Source: Riptortus pedestris
Taxonomy: Eukaryota; Arthropoda; Insecta; Hemiptera; Alydidae
Assembly (NCBI GenBank): GCA_019009955.1
Contig: CM032231.1
Location: forward strand, 106,942,001 to 107,006,000
DNA: 64,000 nucleotides
Reading direction: 5' to 3'
Below are positions 27,655 to 38,699 of the stretch, piece by piece; positions within the stretch are counted from its first letter, which is position 1, and every line of letters starts with the position of its first letter. Under the pieces are notes generated by a model. The model was not told the DNA's origin. It ran no database searches and was given only the letters and a program-made list of their open reading frames with translations. The translations under genes and the position numbers were made by a program.

Positions 27655-27890
27655 GAATGAGTGCTTGGTTGGCTTGAGAGTTAAGGCTTATAACTTAATG
27701 TTCATGCTGAACCTAGAGTGGCTGGTTAGAAGTCCTTGTGAGGACTGGGAATGTATTTGTAAAAATAAAGTTGTTTATCTGTAGATAACAAAATGTATTG
27801 CGAACTATCTTGGCTAAAAGAAATTTGGTTATCTGTAGATAACACACTCTTATTAGCAGTAGTAGCATGAAGTGGGTGTTAATTTATAGC
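27655..27890 (+). repeat. Degenerate tRNA-derived SINE
   Basis: It retains the order of the intact plus-strand copy at 42880-43092: CTAGAGTGGCTGGTT in the B-box region, CTGTAGATAAC, then GTAGCATGAAGTGG and a TAAATAAATAAA-like end. The A-box region is poor. Confidence 0.6.
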
Positions 27891-29771
27891 AAATAAATAA
27901 ATTTATCAAAAGGCTTCTATTACGGGAAGAATTTGAAGGTCCGAACAAAACATGAATATTTTCATAACTCATTAACGAGTTTTTTATGGGATCAAACACA
28001 CGTACCTTAAAGGGAATTAATGCAATTTATAAATGTTTCCCTACCATCATCAATTAAATTAAAATATAATATTGTATATAAAATAAGTAAAAATAACACA
28101 AGTTTCTCATTAAAATGTATTGAATTATACTGAGTAAGTGAAGAGCTTCAAGGATACAAGAGGCGTAATAAGTATTTTAAAAATATAGGTTTTTAAATGA
28201 TATATTAAAAATTGTGGGGGGGGGGAGCTAAAACTGTCAGAGCTTGTACTAATGTTTTTTTGTTTACACTCAAAAGCGTTAACAATAATTATTTTTAAAT
28301 TTCTTTATTCATTACTTTTCATTCAACTGATGATTTATTAACAATAATAATATAGTAATATGTATTCTAATGATATGGAACATTTAAAAATTAAGTAAAA
28401 GTCAAAAAATAATTTTAAAAATATTATAACGAACAGTTTTTTTTGAAAATATTATAAAAAGTTCAATCATGTTCTTACTTAGCTTTTCAATTCTATAAAA
28501 TAGCCAAATAATTCTTATAGTAATAATACAATATTGTACTAAATCGTGTATTATTAATATAATATAAAATAAATATAATATCAGTATACAAAATTTTGTA
28601 CCAAAAATCTTCAAAGTTATGCAATGTCAATCCCTATTCTTTTCGTGAATTAAAAATCGATCATGTATTATAGTTTTAATAATTATTGAATCAGTTAATC
28701 AAATCGAGTGAGTATGCAAATTAAAGATAGGACAACCTAATACTGAAATGATACCAGAGTAAAAGAGTAAGAAAAGAACAATCTTAATTCTTAATTAGAA
28801 GTAGTACCTAAAAATATTATACTTAGACACCCAGCTATATATATTTAATTTAGTCTTTGATACATTTGAATAAAAATCAGAATTTTAAAAATTTTGTCTC
28901 CTTGTTAAAGTTATGTACTTTCCCTAGAATCATCATATCAGTTTATGAATATATATATATGTATATATACTGATAAGGTATTCAAGAGAAACCTCGTCAC
29001 TCATTGAAGTTTGTAGAATTTGGAATTTTTAACAGTTGGCAGGGGTATGAGTATACTGTATGATATAATATATAATTTTAAGCATCAGCATTCATAACAA
29101 AATATGCTTCCATTCTTAATAATAAAAAAACATTTTTCACTTTAAAAAATGTGTTAAATATCCTGACAAAGTAATGGGTATTTCTGTAATGGTTATTTGA
29201 TTTTTAGAAATTGATTACAGATTATTTTCTAATTGCTTTAAGAACGTTCTGTTTTACATTTTTAGTGATATCAAAAGTGTTTTGAGCACAGAATCAAAGG
29301 AGGATTAGAAAGGAGAAGAAAACCTAGAAAGCTTACTTTACTTCATGATGCTGCAAAGCTATTTGAAGCATAACAGCTAATGATGTTTTTTTAAGGACTC
29401 GGATTGCCAGTGTCATCTGAGAGGTGATTCAGTGATTACCTCAGTTCACAAGTCTCCGCCACATAAGATGAACAGTATTTTTTTCAAATAACGAATACAC
29501 ATTTGCCCAGTAATACTACTTCATTAATACCAGAGAATTCAAAAAATGAATCCTATCTCGTCAAAATCATTCTTTTCTGGCATCCCTTCAAAGGGTGCTA
29601 ACAACTGAAGGAGTTACTTATCCCAACAACTTAAAAGTACATAAAAAAATATATTTTTACCATTTTAGTAAAATATATAATTATCAATAATAAAGAAAAT
29701 ATAGAAATATAAAGCTTCATTTTAAGATGCCCATTAATGTCTAGAGAGAGAATGAACAAGAATATCAAAAA

Positions 29772-29775
<4 letters not shown>

Positions 29776-29823
<48 letters not shown>
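29776..29823. repeat. (TA)n microsatellite
   Basis: A pure TA tract in the repeat-poor block. Confidence 0.9.
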
Positions 29824-29827
<4 letters not shown>

Positions 29828-30396
29828 ATATTGCTCAATATTGAAACAATACAAAAACAACTTCAAAACATATAACTACTAATTAGCTCACATTTCGGGA
29901 ACAATAACAAATCCCTTATAAAACATATAATAATATATAAAAATTAAAGGCACCAATTCAATAGAAAAAGAGAAAAATATCAAACCTCTAACCATAAGAA
30001 AAACATAACCACCCAAGATATGCCATTATTTAAAAATCATAAGAAATATACATTATCATAATGATAGAATCTCAGGTGAAGGTAACATTTGGGTTAATTA
30101 AAGTTCGATAGATAGGATATGCAATTTGTCTTTAATATATTACCTTAATATCTAATAAAATGTTTAGAATAGACTAAAGTAAAGACTATATTAAAATTCA
30201 TAGATTAGTCATTTCTATAGTTCTCATATAGTTAGTGGATAAAGCATATCAAACAATAGTTTAGAAATGTGAGTTTTACAAATCCATTTTCAAGAAGGCA
30301 ACAAATACAGATAAAATATATGTTGAAATACTGTACTTCGTTGAAACAGTGAAATTTTTTATTCGAAGCATTATGGTGTTCCTACTGCCCTTAACT

Positions 30397-30482
30397 TCAA
30401 TCTGCTCCAGCAGGCGAATTTTCGGAAGGACTTTGGCCTCCTTCATCATCATAATGCAAGAGCTTCGTTGTCAGGCTGAGGC
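30397..30482 (-). CDS. Possible C-terminal exon of an unidentified minus-strand gene
   Basis: After a minus-strand acceptor (TTTATAG at 30483-30489) the frame starting with a split codon reads LSLTTKLLHYDDEGG then QSPSENSPAGAD and a TGA stop, 27 residues. The acidic, serine- and proline-rich tail looks like a real protein end rather than AT-rich noise. The donor exon was not found: NUP42 on the same strand (30758-31795) is complete and intronless, so this would belong to another gene whose intron contains NUP42, or to an alternative transcript. Evidence is composition and one moderate splice site. Confidence 0.35.
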
Positions 30483-30757
30483 CTATAAAGCATGTTTAAG
30501 TCTCTGAAACTTCACGATTTTAACAAAAATTCAACCAGTGGGTTACCAGATCAAAGTTAAGAGAAGGTGACAGCTCTAGAATGAAAAGTTAAACTAGTAT
30601 TTAAAGTAGTAAAAAAGAATAATACCTCAAAGTTTTAACAACTTCATATCAAACAAAAATCAGAAGCAGGCTTGATATTCAAAAAACTTTGTACGTGCTA
30701 TTGGTCTGAATATCAATCATGTGATAAAACTAAAATCAAAATGCATTACTCTTCAAA

Positions 30758-31795
30758 TCAACATAGTTCTTTAGGTGGAGGTTTCAAAGGTGTTTTACCA
30801 TAAGTAAATGTCGTTGACTTATACTGTTCCAGTTCCTCAGGATTTAAATCTTCGATGTGTGAGTACAAAACATTCACACTTACTTGTTTTGAATTTCCTT
30901 GAGTTGGAAATGCAGGTTGTACAAACGAAACAGTAGTAGAATTTTGAAGTGGGAAGAAATTTGTGGCGCTGCTGGGTTGAGAACTTTGAAGTGCTCCCCC
31001 AAATATATTTTGTTTGAAATAGTCAGGAGTGCCAGTTTGAGCCTGCGAGAATTGTGATGGCATGGGTTCTGGAATTACGGGCTGGCCAAAAATATTCCGT
31101 TGTACAGGTTGCCCAAACATATTGCTGTGTAATTCACCAGGGTTCTCAGTCAAAGCTTGAGCAAATATATTTGTATTAAATGCTTCTGTAGGCTGTTGCT
31201 GGGCTCTGAGGTCTGTCTGATTATTCATCCCAAAAGAATTTTGGTGGCCAGAAAATGGAGATGTATTAAACATACCTCCACTGGGAGAAGATGTACTTTC
31301 TCTTTTGGACCCGTTTAAAAGATAAGAATTCAAAATGGATGATGCAGTTGGGCCTTTGCCAATAAAAACACTTCTTACAGCAGCAGCCTTCTTAAGAAGT
31401 ACTTGGGTTTCTTCGACATATGCTGGAAATTTCCCAATTGCTCTGGCTTCATAAGCTCTCCATCTTAATTCCTCAGGAGAAAGGTCTTCAAATCCATCAA
31501 GATTTCCAAATGCTGGAAGGCATGCATAACAAGAAAGAGGCCAAATACCTTGTTCTTCAATCGCTTTGACAGCCAAGGCTACATCTTCTGTAAACCTTTT
31601 CAAATCCACTTGTTCATTATTTTGGGGTGGGGGATAATAATTCGATTTGCTCATAGAAGAGCTTTTAAGAATGGAAACTCCAGATGGCTTGCTCCTTGTG
31701 TCATAATACTGTTGCTCTTCATAGACATGCCTATAGCGGCATTTGTTTCCGTAACGACATGAATTCGTTAGGAAAAATTTACAGACCCCCGACAT
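30758..31795 (-). CDS. NUP42: Nucleoporin NUP42 (NUPL2/NLP1-like), single exon
   Basis: A 345-residue protein. NUP42 lies on the cytoplasmic side of the nuclear pore and works with GLE1 in mRNA export. Residues 5-23 form a CCCH zinc finger (C5, C13, C19, H23; spacing 7-5-3) starting MSGVCKFFLTNSCRYGNKC. Residues about 85-112 carry the family motif around WPLSCYAC and GFEDLSPEELRWR. A glutamine/asparagine-rich middle holds few FG motifs (SFG 187-189, MFG 226-228, IFG 235-237, IFG 264-266). The end, DLNPEELEQYKSTTFTYG then KTPLKPPPKEL, matches the conserved GLE1-binding tail. It is shorter and poorer in FG repeats than the human protein. The coding region has no introns, unlike its neighbours. 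ATG and stop are clear; no promoter motif was recognised upstream. Confidence 0.93.
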   Translation of the reverse strand: MSGVCKFFLTNSCRYGNKCRYRHVYEEQQYYDTRSKPSGVSILKSSSMSKSNYYPPPQNNEQVDLKRFTEDVALAVKAIEEQGIWPLSCYACLPAFGNLDGFEDLSPEELRWRAYEARAIGKFPAYVEETQVLLKKAAAVRSVFIGKGPTASSILNSYLLNGSKRESTSSPSGGMFNTSPFSGHQNSFGMNNQTDLRAQQQPTEAFNTNIFAQALTENPGELHSNMFGQPVQRNIFGQPVIPEPMPSQFSQAQTGTPDYFKQNIFGGALQSSQPSSATNFFPLQNSTTVSFVQPAFPTQGNSKQVSVNVLYSHIEDLNPEELEQYKSTTFTYGKTPLKPPPKELC

Positions 31796-32792
31796 TACCT
31801 CAGATTTCTGCGCAAAAACTTCAATTCAAAAAAATCTCTTATCAATCTGCAACAAACCAACACAACTTATCAGCACTTGTAACCTCCCTAAGACTCGATA
31901 GCTACTGGATATCGACTGAAAATTAATCACATTAAGAAACTATATTACAATAGTTCTCCCTTTCTGTCTACGTTTTCTTAAATTTTATTGACATGGTCTT
32001 TTCTTTTTTTTTAAGAACTTTTTTACAAATTTCAGGTATCAAACCAAGCTAATCAAATATTAATTAAAATAATTCCTTTCACGCTATTTTTTAGTTAATT
32101 AACATATAATAATAACTCAATTTTATTGCATTTGACCACTATATTAAACCTTATAATTTACAACTTTTAAGAGTATTAGTACAAAATATTTCTGGCAATT
32201 GGGGGGGGGGCGGAAGAGCTTCAGTGAGATTACCCTAGTATCCCTAAATTTATACCAACATATAACCAATCGCCTTATATTTTGGTTGACTTAAGAGCTT
32301 TTATTGAGGAATGGGGTTTCAGCGTATTTCTCAAGTCATTCAAAATTAATTTAAATTAAACTATACTTAAAATTTATTTCAATTAAGAAACTATTTTTGT
32401 GGTATATTTTGATTCAGTCAGTGTTCTTATCGATTGTAACACCTGTTGGATTTAATTTTGTTTGAGTATTAAAGGTAGCGTGATAATGGAGAGTAAAAGT
32501 AACATCTGTGAGGAGACGTTTCCAACCGCTGTTCCACTGTCACGGGATCGACCAACAAAGAATTTGGTGGAGTGCGACAATCGATGGAGGGAATGAACTA
32601 GTAGGCCTAAGACACGCCAAGGTTCGCGACCATGAACTAGTTCTTCGCAATAAATAGGTCAAAGTAGAATGTCGGCTTACTTAAATTAATTTAACAGGGA
32701 TTATTCGGCTTTTAGTTTAAAATATGGCGGAACTGGGTTGGAAATATGGCCAACGTAAGAAAAACAATTACTGAAATATCTGAACATAAGAT
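31796..32792. other. NUP42 upstream region, no recognised gene
   Basis: This is the likely promoter side of NUP42. A 36-codon plus-strand ORF starts at 32485 (MESKSNICEETF) and ends TGA near 32595; the surrounding 32500-32640 is less AT-rich than the average. It has no clear donor and no recognised homology, so it is noted but not called as a gene. A C-less G run of ten lies near 32200. Confidence 0.3.
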
Positions 32793-33178
32793 TGTTACGT
32801 TTATTACAAAATAACGTAGACGTTGTTGATTAGAGTTCTTTTGGATTGCAAAATTAAACAAACACTGGCTTTATCAGTTTTTATCACTGCACAATTTATT
32901 TAACAATACACCACACACTTGGTTAATTATTCTTAACTACTACTCACAGTAAGCACTGATAGCTTCACTGTTCTTCTTATTACAGAGTCCAATAACTCAC
33001 TCACGATCACTGAAGTTCACAAAAACACGGCACTGCACTGATCTTCGCAAAGTTAACGGCACTGCACTGTCCTTTACTTAAACACGGCACTATACTGTTC
33101 TTTGCATAATCACGGCACAAGACTATTCTTCACATAAAACACTTTACCGCACTGCAACGAAGACGCACTGTTCACTGT
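32793..33178 (-). mobile_element. Truncated solo LTR (family shared with 55140-55725 and 62966-63525)
   Basis: In plus orientation it starts TGTTACGTTTATTAC, the complement of the LTR 3' end, and runs through TAGAGTTCTTTTGGATTGCA, the CACGGCACTGCACTG repeats and the GCACTGTTCACT block. It stops before the U3 region present in the 62966 copy. No internal retrotransposon sequence was found. Confidence 0.75.
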
Positions 33179-33194
33179 TTGAAAAATAAATGAA

Positions 33195-33325
33195 TATATA
33201 AATTTCCATAACGATTGGTTATGTCGCATTTACCGATCCGACTTATAATAACAAAGATATTACGATTTTTCGATTCCTTCCCCTTTAACCCCCTTCCCAT
33301 CCTCGATTTTAGCAATTGGCGAATA
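33195..33325 (-). repeat. Element H core fragment
   Basis: On the minus strand the G-rich tract and the CGGATCGGTAAATG-type block follow core order. It is truncated at both sides. Confidence 0.45.
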
Positions 33326-33332
33326 TTATTTT

Positions 33333-33415
33333 AGCAGATTTTCCTTTTGGGAAATGAGCTACTAAGGTCGTACTCGTGACCCGGGAGATGATGAAAATGA
33401 GGTGGTCCGTTCAAA

Positions 33416-33480
<65 letters not shown>

Positions 33481-34015
33481 CTTTTAACGCTCTAGCGGTC
33501 GTTCACCCCTACCAAACTTAATATTTAATCGTTTTATATAAAAATAATGATCAAGTCGTTAGTAGCTGAAATCGGACCAGTGGGAGGGGGATTTTCGAAA
33601 ATTCAAAATATCTAAGTTACAATACGTCAATGGAAAAATTGTACAGAAGCAATCTTATTGAAAATTAAATGTCCTATAGATATTGTTATATTCTCTATCT
33701 TGAATATTAACCAAGATACTTGCATTTTTCAGTTTATAGCACTCAACAAACCCCCACTTTTGCTCAAGTTACATTAACGATACTCTGTTATATAATGAAC
33801 CTCATTATTCGAGGCTTAAATACCAAATATTGTTGTAAAGAGACCTTTATTATATGCAAATATGATCTGGTGACCCCCCCCCCCAAAAAAAAAAATGATT
33901 CTGATCCATTACAAATTACAGTACTAGACATATTAAATAGTTATCGATAAAATTAATATGTTATTTTCTGATATATTTCATTAATTATTAATCTTTCGGG
34001 TGAGGGCTTGACAGA
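33333..34015 (+). mobile_element. Element H with 5' end, (TA)n and core
   Basis: The mutated 5' end AGCAGATTTTCCTTTTGGGA at 33333 is followed by the GGTCGTACTCGTGAC block, a TA tract (33420-33466) with a GTGTGTGT tail, GCTCTAGCGGTC and the core to about 33990. The 3' hairpin is missing; the next copy begins at 34027. Confidence 0.7.
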
Positions 34016-34147
34016 CCTGTTTGTTAGCAGATTTCCCTTACGGGAAATCAGCTATTGAGGTTGTACTCATGACGGAATTTTCGACATTTTTCTTCAAATG
34101 TCCATCAATCCTACCTAGTAGATGACGAAAATGAGGTCCGTTCAAAA

Positions 34148-34222
<75 letters not shown>

Positions 34223-34225
<3 letters not shown>

Positions 34226-35502
34226 TCAACCGCAAAAAAAACCGGACACTTCATTTTTGTCGTATTAAAAGCTAATTTTCAGCTATTTTCTTTATGTGGG
34301 TATTCTAGTTATTACAGAGAATTTAGAGTCTAAGTCCATTGAACTAATCCTTTCAGGATTAGTTAACAATTAGATAAAACTCAGATTAGATTTATTTGTC
34401 GTGAAGTTGATCTATTCTAAACTGTAAGTAGTTTTTCGCACATTTAAACATCTTTAATTATTAACCAAGCATTTTCTTTAATTAATGTTTTATTTTAGCA
34501 GATTTCCCTTAAGGGAAATCAGCTATTGAGGTTGTACTCATGACGGAATTTTCGACATTTTTCTTCAAATGTCCATCGATCCTACCTAGTAGATGACGAA
34601 AATGAGGTCCGTTCAAAACTGTATATATATATCTATATATATATATATATATATATCTATATATTTGTCTGTTACCGCTCTAGCGGTCGCAATTTTTGTT
34701 TGATCCTTACCAAACTTCATATTTAAGCGTTTTATGTAAAAAGAAAGATCAAGTTCGTTAACGGCTGAAATCGGATCAGTGGGAGGGGGGGTTTAGAGGG
34801 GAGGATTTTCGAAAAATCGAAATATCTCCGTTACTATACGTCGGATCAAAAGAGTGTATAGAACCAATCTTATTGCAAATTAAATTTACTATAAATATTG
34901 TTCTATACATTAATTCTCTATCTTGAATATTAACAGAGATATTTGCATTTGTATTCTGCGTGTCACCAATAGGCTATGTTCGGAGTTTCCGACGAGAGCT
35001 CTGGTGGCCGTTTCTATAACTATCGTCTCTCGTGAATCGGTTTAGAGGTTAGGTTAACTGTTAGAAACTACTGGGTTATTACGCCCTAAATAATGTTTTA
35101 GGTTTAGAGGTTTTTTACTACTACAGTTGTTATTAGGCAGATTTCTCTATTGTAAAACTTCACGGGGGAAATCTGCTTAGTTTACGCAGCCCCTGCGTGA
35201 CGGACTTTTTATTTCGGTCCAGAATAACGGGTCTTTCAAACTTAGATGGAAGGCCGGAGCTTACGTTACATTGCCGAAACGCTTGGGGTAGCGAAGTATC
35301 CCATTCACTGTAATAAAAATTTTTATTTTGTATTTTTGTGTAAATAATCAATAAAAATTATTCACTTTTGGCAGATTTTGTTTAAATAACCTATAGATTA
35401 ACCAATTATTTTAATTAAAAAGATTAATATACATATATATTAAGTATTTAACAAAATTATAAGACTAAATCTATGTGTCCGGTTTTTTTTTGCGGTTGAG
35501 TG
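34223..35502. mobile_element. Tc1/mariner-type MITE, filled-site copy
   Basis: It has the same inverted ends as 3059-3654, in opposite orientation, and a TA duplication at 34221-34222 and 35503-35504. Removing the internal element H (34497-35209) leaves about 570 bases aligned to the other copy throughout. It sits in the microsatellite of a larger element H. Confidence 0.88.
34497..35209 (+). mobile_element. Element H, full length, nested in the MITE
   Basis: It starts AGCAGATTTCCCTTAAGG with the perfect 20-bp palindrome, has a (TA)n tract with CTA breaks (34623-34662), GTTACCGCTCTAGCGGTC, the core with AACGGCTGAAATCGGATC and a G run, and a 3' part ending GGGAAATCTGCTTAG, ACGCAGCCCCTGCGT hairpin and GACGGACTTTT. 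The host copy at 3059-3654 gives the empty site: five T's become four T's before the element and the remaining T after it, so no target duplication is needed. Confidence 0.85.
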
Positions 35503-36187
35503 TATATATGTATATCTATCTATATATTTGTCTGTTACCGCTCTAGCGGTCACAATTTTTGTTTGATCGTTACCAAACTCGATATTTAGTCGTTTTATGT
35601 AAAAAGAGAGATCAAGTTCGTTAACGGCTGAAATCGGACCAATGGGAGGGGGGGTTTAGACGGGAGGATTTTCGAAAATTCGAAATATCTCCGTTACTAT
35701 ACGTTGGATCGAAAAATTGTACAGAATCAATCTTATTGCAAATTAAATTTACTATAAATATTGTTATATACATTTATTCCCTATCCTAAATATTAACCGA
35801 GATATTTGCATTTTTATTAAATTTGGGCCGGTAACGGTTTTTTGAATTTCCCGCCAAAAGTTAGTTCGGCCCTTTGCCGTAACTGTTTGGCTCGTACGGA
35901 GATTTCTCTATTGTTTTAAATTTACTATAAATATTGTTCTATACATTTATTCTTTATCTTGAATATTAACTGAGATATTTGCATTTGTATTCTGCGTGAG
36001 CTCGGCAGCAGTCTATGTTCGGACTTTCCGCCGTGAGCTCTAGCGGCCGTTTTCGCAACTATTCGTCCCTCGTGAATAGGTTTAGAGGTTTCTTACTACA
36101 ACAGTTGTTATTAGTCAGATTTCTCTATTGTAAAACTTCACGTGGGAAATCTGCTTAGTTTACGCAGCCCCAGCGTGACGGACTTTT

Positions 36188-36677
36188 TGTCTGTTACCGC
36201 TCTAGCGGTCGCAATTTTTGTTTGATCGTTACCTAATTCGATATTTAGTTGTTTTATGTAAAAAGAAAGATCAAGTTCGTTAACGGCTGAAATCGGACCA
36301 GTGGGAGGGGGGGGGGTTTAGAGGGGAGGAGTTTCGAAAATTCGAAATATCTCCGTTACTATATGTCGCATCGAAAAAGATTACAGAATTAATCTTATTG
36401 CAAATTAAATTTACTATAAATATTGTTCTATACGTTTATTCTGTATCTTGAATATTAACTGAGATATTTGCATTTGTATTCTGCGTGTGCTCGGCAGCAG
36501 TCTATGTTCGGACTTTCCGCCGTGAGCTCTGGCGGCCTTTTTTGCAACTATTCGTCCCTCGTGAATAGGTTTAGAGGTTTCTTACTACAACAGTTGTTAT
36601 TAGTCAGATTTCTCTATTGTAAAACTTAACGTGGGAATTCTGCTTAGTTTACGCAGTTCCTGCGTGACGGACTTTTT
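36188..36677 (+). mobile_element. Element H unit joined head-to-tail to the previous copy
   Basis: Directly after GACGGACTTTTT of the preceding unit the sequence resumes with GTCTGTTACCGCTCTAGCGG and runs through the same core to a 3' end at 36677 (ACGCAGTTCCTGCGT hairpin). It lacks its own 5' palindrome and TA tract, so it is a partial tandem unit. Confidence 0.8.
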
Positions 36678-36870
36678 ACTTTTCAGACGCTTCCCGTAGT
36701 GGGGTTATTAAATTTGACTGAAAGATTTCTTTATTATATATCTTACCGTTTGTATTTATTCACTTAATATTCACGTTGGTGTTGCGTTAGCATTATGTAG
36801 ATTAATCTATTGTTAAACTTCACGAGGAAAATCTGCTTAGTTACGAAGCCTCTGCGAGACGTACTGTTCA
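36678..36870 (+). repeat. Diverged element-H 3' region
   Basis: ATCTATTGTTAAACTTCACG, AAAATCTGCTTAG and GCCTCTGCGAGACG at 36800-36862 are a mutated 3' terminus of a subfamily also seen at 45790-45869. The sequence before it (TATTCACTTAATATTCACG) is shared with that subfamily. Confidence 0.6.
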
Positions 36871-37373
36871 GTTTTTCATAAAGCGGTTAACGAGGAATTA
36901 TGAATTTATTATTCCCCCCCCCCTCTCCCTTAGACGATTTCGATCAAAATGGAATGAGGAATTAGATTTTACATTAATCCTAAATCTGGAATGTCAACAT
37001 TTGCAAGCCTTTACGATTTATGCGAGATACGGACATACAGACATCCCGCTTTTCCATGATTACAATACTTTGACGTCGTACAATGAAGTAAACAAAAATA
37101 AAAAAAGCTCTAAATTCAATAATTAGTTGAAACTATTATCAATATTAAATCAGACCAAACACATTCGATTTGTTTATACTTCTACAAACATGTTTTTCTT
37201 TCATTAAAGTTCCATAATAATTTATTCTGTTTGCTGTTCGTTAATAAAAACAATTGAACAAATATTAAACATGTTTTGTGCACTTGTTGGCAGGCGGAAA
37301 TTTCTTTCATCTTTTAAGAGCATTTGAAATATACAGTAAAAAAAATCAAAGAAAACGAATTTTATTTTATATA

Positions 37374-37785
37374 TAGGGTGTCCCAACTTCCCGTGCCACT
37401 TCATTAATAAAATCGCCAATTGTTTTAATACTAGGCTGAGACATGGTGTGCCATAAATGTGACCCCTGAAGAATCGTTTCTGTCCATATAAAAAAGATAA
37501 TGATAAGTACATTTTCCGGCTAAAGGAAGCGCCAAATCGAAAAATTCACCAAAATAAACTCGTTTTAGACTTTGATTTTCTACAACAATGCGTCCCAAAA
37601 AGTATGGCATTCAATTGGAAATTCCAAAGTTACGGTCGTTGGAGAAGTACTGAAGATTATGCGGTTGAATATGGAAGGAAAAGATTCCTAAGGAGTCACA
37701 ATTACGGCAAACTAAGTCTCAGCTTTTTATTAACACAATTGCAGATGTTAAGGTAGTGGCACGGGAACTTGGGAAGCTGTATACA
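37374..37785. mobile_element. MITE with GGGTGTCCCA inverted ends
   Basis: The left end GGGTGTCCCAACTTCCCGTG is answered on the right (about 37755-37780) by the complementary GGCACGGGAACTTGGGA. Inner blocks (TGAGACATGG and GTCTCAGC) also mirror each other loosely. No transposase remains. A half copy lies at 38700-38872. Confidence 0.65.
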
Positions 37786-37814
37786 TAGATACAATTTTAA
37801 ACGGACCACATTTT

Positions 37815-38527
37815 AGCAGATTTCCCTCAAGGGAAATCAGCTATTGAGGTCGTACTCATGTGGCGATTTTCGAAAAATTTCTTAAATGTCCATCGATTCT
37901 ATCTACTAAATGACGAAATCCGAGGTCCGTGTGGTCCGTTCAAAATTGTGCATATATATATATATATATATATTTGTTTGTTATCGTTCTAGCGGTCGCA
38001 ATTTTTGGTTAATCGTTACCAAACTCGATATGTAAGCGTTTTATGTAAAACTTAAGATCAAGTTCGTTAACGGCTGAAATCAGACAGGGAGGAGGGAGGG
38101 GGGTATAGAGGGGATGAATTTCGAAAGTTTTTAATAACTGCGTTATTATGCGTCAGATCGAAAAATTTGTGTAGGGGCATTATTATTGTAAATGTAATGT
38201 TCTATAAATGTTCTTATGCATTTTTTTTTATCGTTACGAAACTCGAAATTTAGTCGTTTTATGTAAAAAGAAGATCAAGTTCATTAACGGCTTAAAACGG
38301 ACCAGTGGGAGGGGGGGGGGTTTAGAGGGGAGGATTTTTTAGTTTTCGGCCTTCAGTAAACCCCCTCCTACTCATGTCATATAAACAATAAGCTGGTATA
38401 TGAAGTACATCATTAGAAGCATTAATGCGAATTATTGTTCTAACGAAAATTTTACTTTTCGAGATAAATGCAAACACATGGCACACATGGGAAATCTGCT
38501 AAGTTTGCGCAGCCCCTGCGTGACGGA
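37815..38527 (+). mobile_element. Element H, both ends present
   Basis: The 5' palindrome variant (GATTTCCCTCAAGGGAAATC) is at 37818-37837, then the GTCGTACTCATG block, TA tract (37950-37972), TCTAGCGGTCGCAATTTTTG, two partial cores, and the 3' end GGGAAATCTGCTAAGT, GCGCAGCCCCTGCGTGACGG. The second partial core begins at about 38230. Confidence 0.8.
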
Positions 38528-38699
38528 CATTTCGTCTCCTGGCTAGGACCTATGGACATTTGATGAATTTTTTCGAAAATCGCGTCTTAATGGAAATCTT
38601 CCATGAGTAGTCGGGGTAGAGTTACTGAAGGCTGAAAACAAGAGAGTACGAATAAATCGTTTAATACTTGAGTTACGAAAAATGCATAGGATAAAAATT

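Larger units (their letters stand above)
22330..30396 (-). other. Repeat-poor AT-rich block, candidate long 3' untranslated region
   Basis: Over 8 kb contain no element-H copies, although these are frequent on both sides. What is seen is TA tracts (27125-27180, 29776-29823), homopolymer runs, one degenerate SINE (about 27655-27890) and a short open stretch at 25552-25740. A minus-strand AATAAA lies at 22351-22356, close to the lower edge. Absence of insertions and a terminal polyadenylation signal suit a long 3' UTR of a minus-strand transcript entering from above 30.4 kb. This is inference from composition only. Enhancers or a non-coding RNA could also explain it. Confidence 0.35.
34027..36187 (+). 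mobile_element. Element H interrupted in its (TA)n by a mariner-type MITE
   Basis: The 5' end and palindrome variant are at 34027-34052 and the TA tract at 34149-34222. After the inserted MITE (34223-35502) the element resumes with TA-rich sequence, GTTACCGCTCTAGCGGTC at 35531 and the core. It ends with TGGGAAATCTGCTTAG, the hairpin region (ACGCAG then CAGCGT, one mismatch) and GACGGACTTTTT at about 36187. Segment 35880-35990 repeats part of the core. Confidence 0.8.

Noticed and set aside
35160..35351. Open frames with a TQGLRKLSRFP reading, also at 48792-49034 and 50624-50812
   Set aside because: These are translations of the element-H 3' hairpin region, repeated wherever that end occurs.
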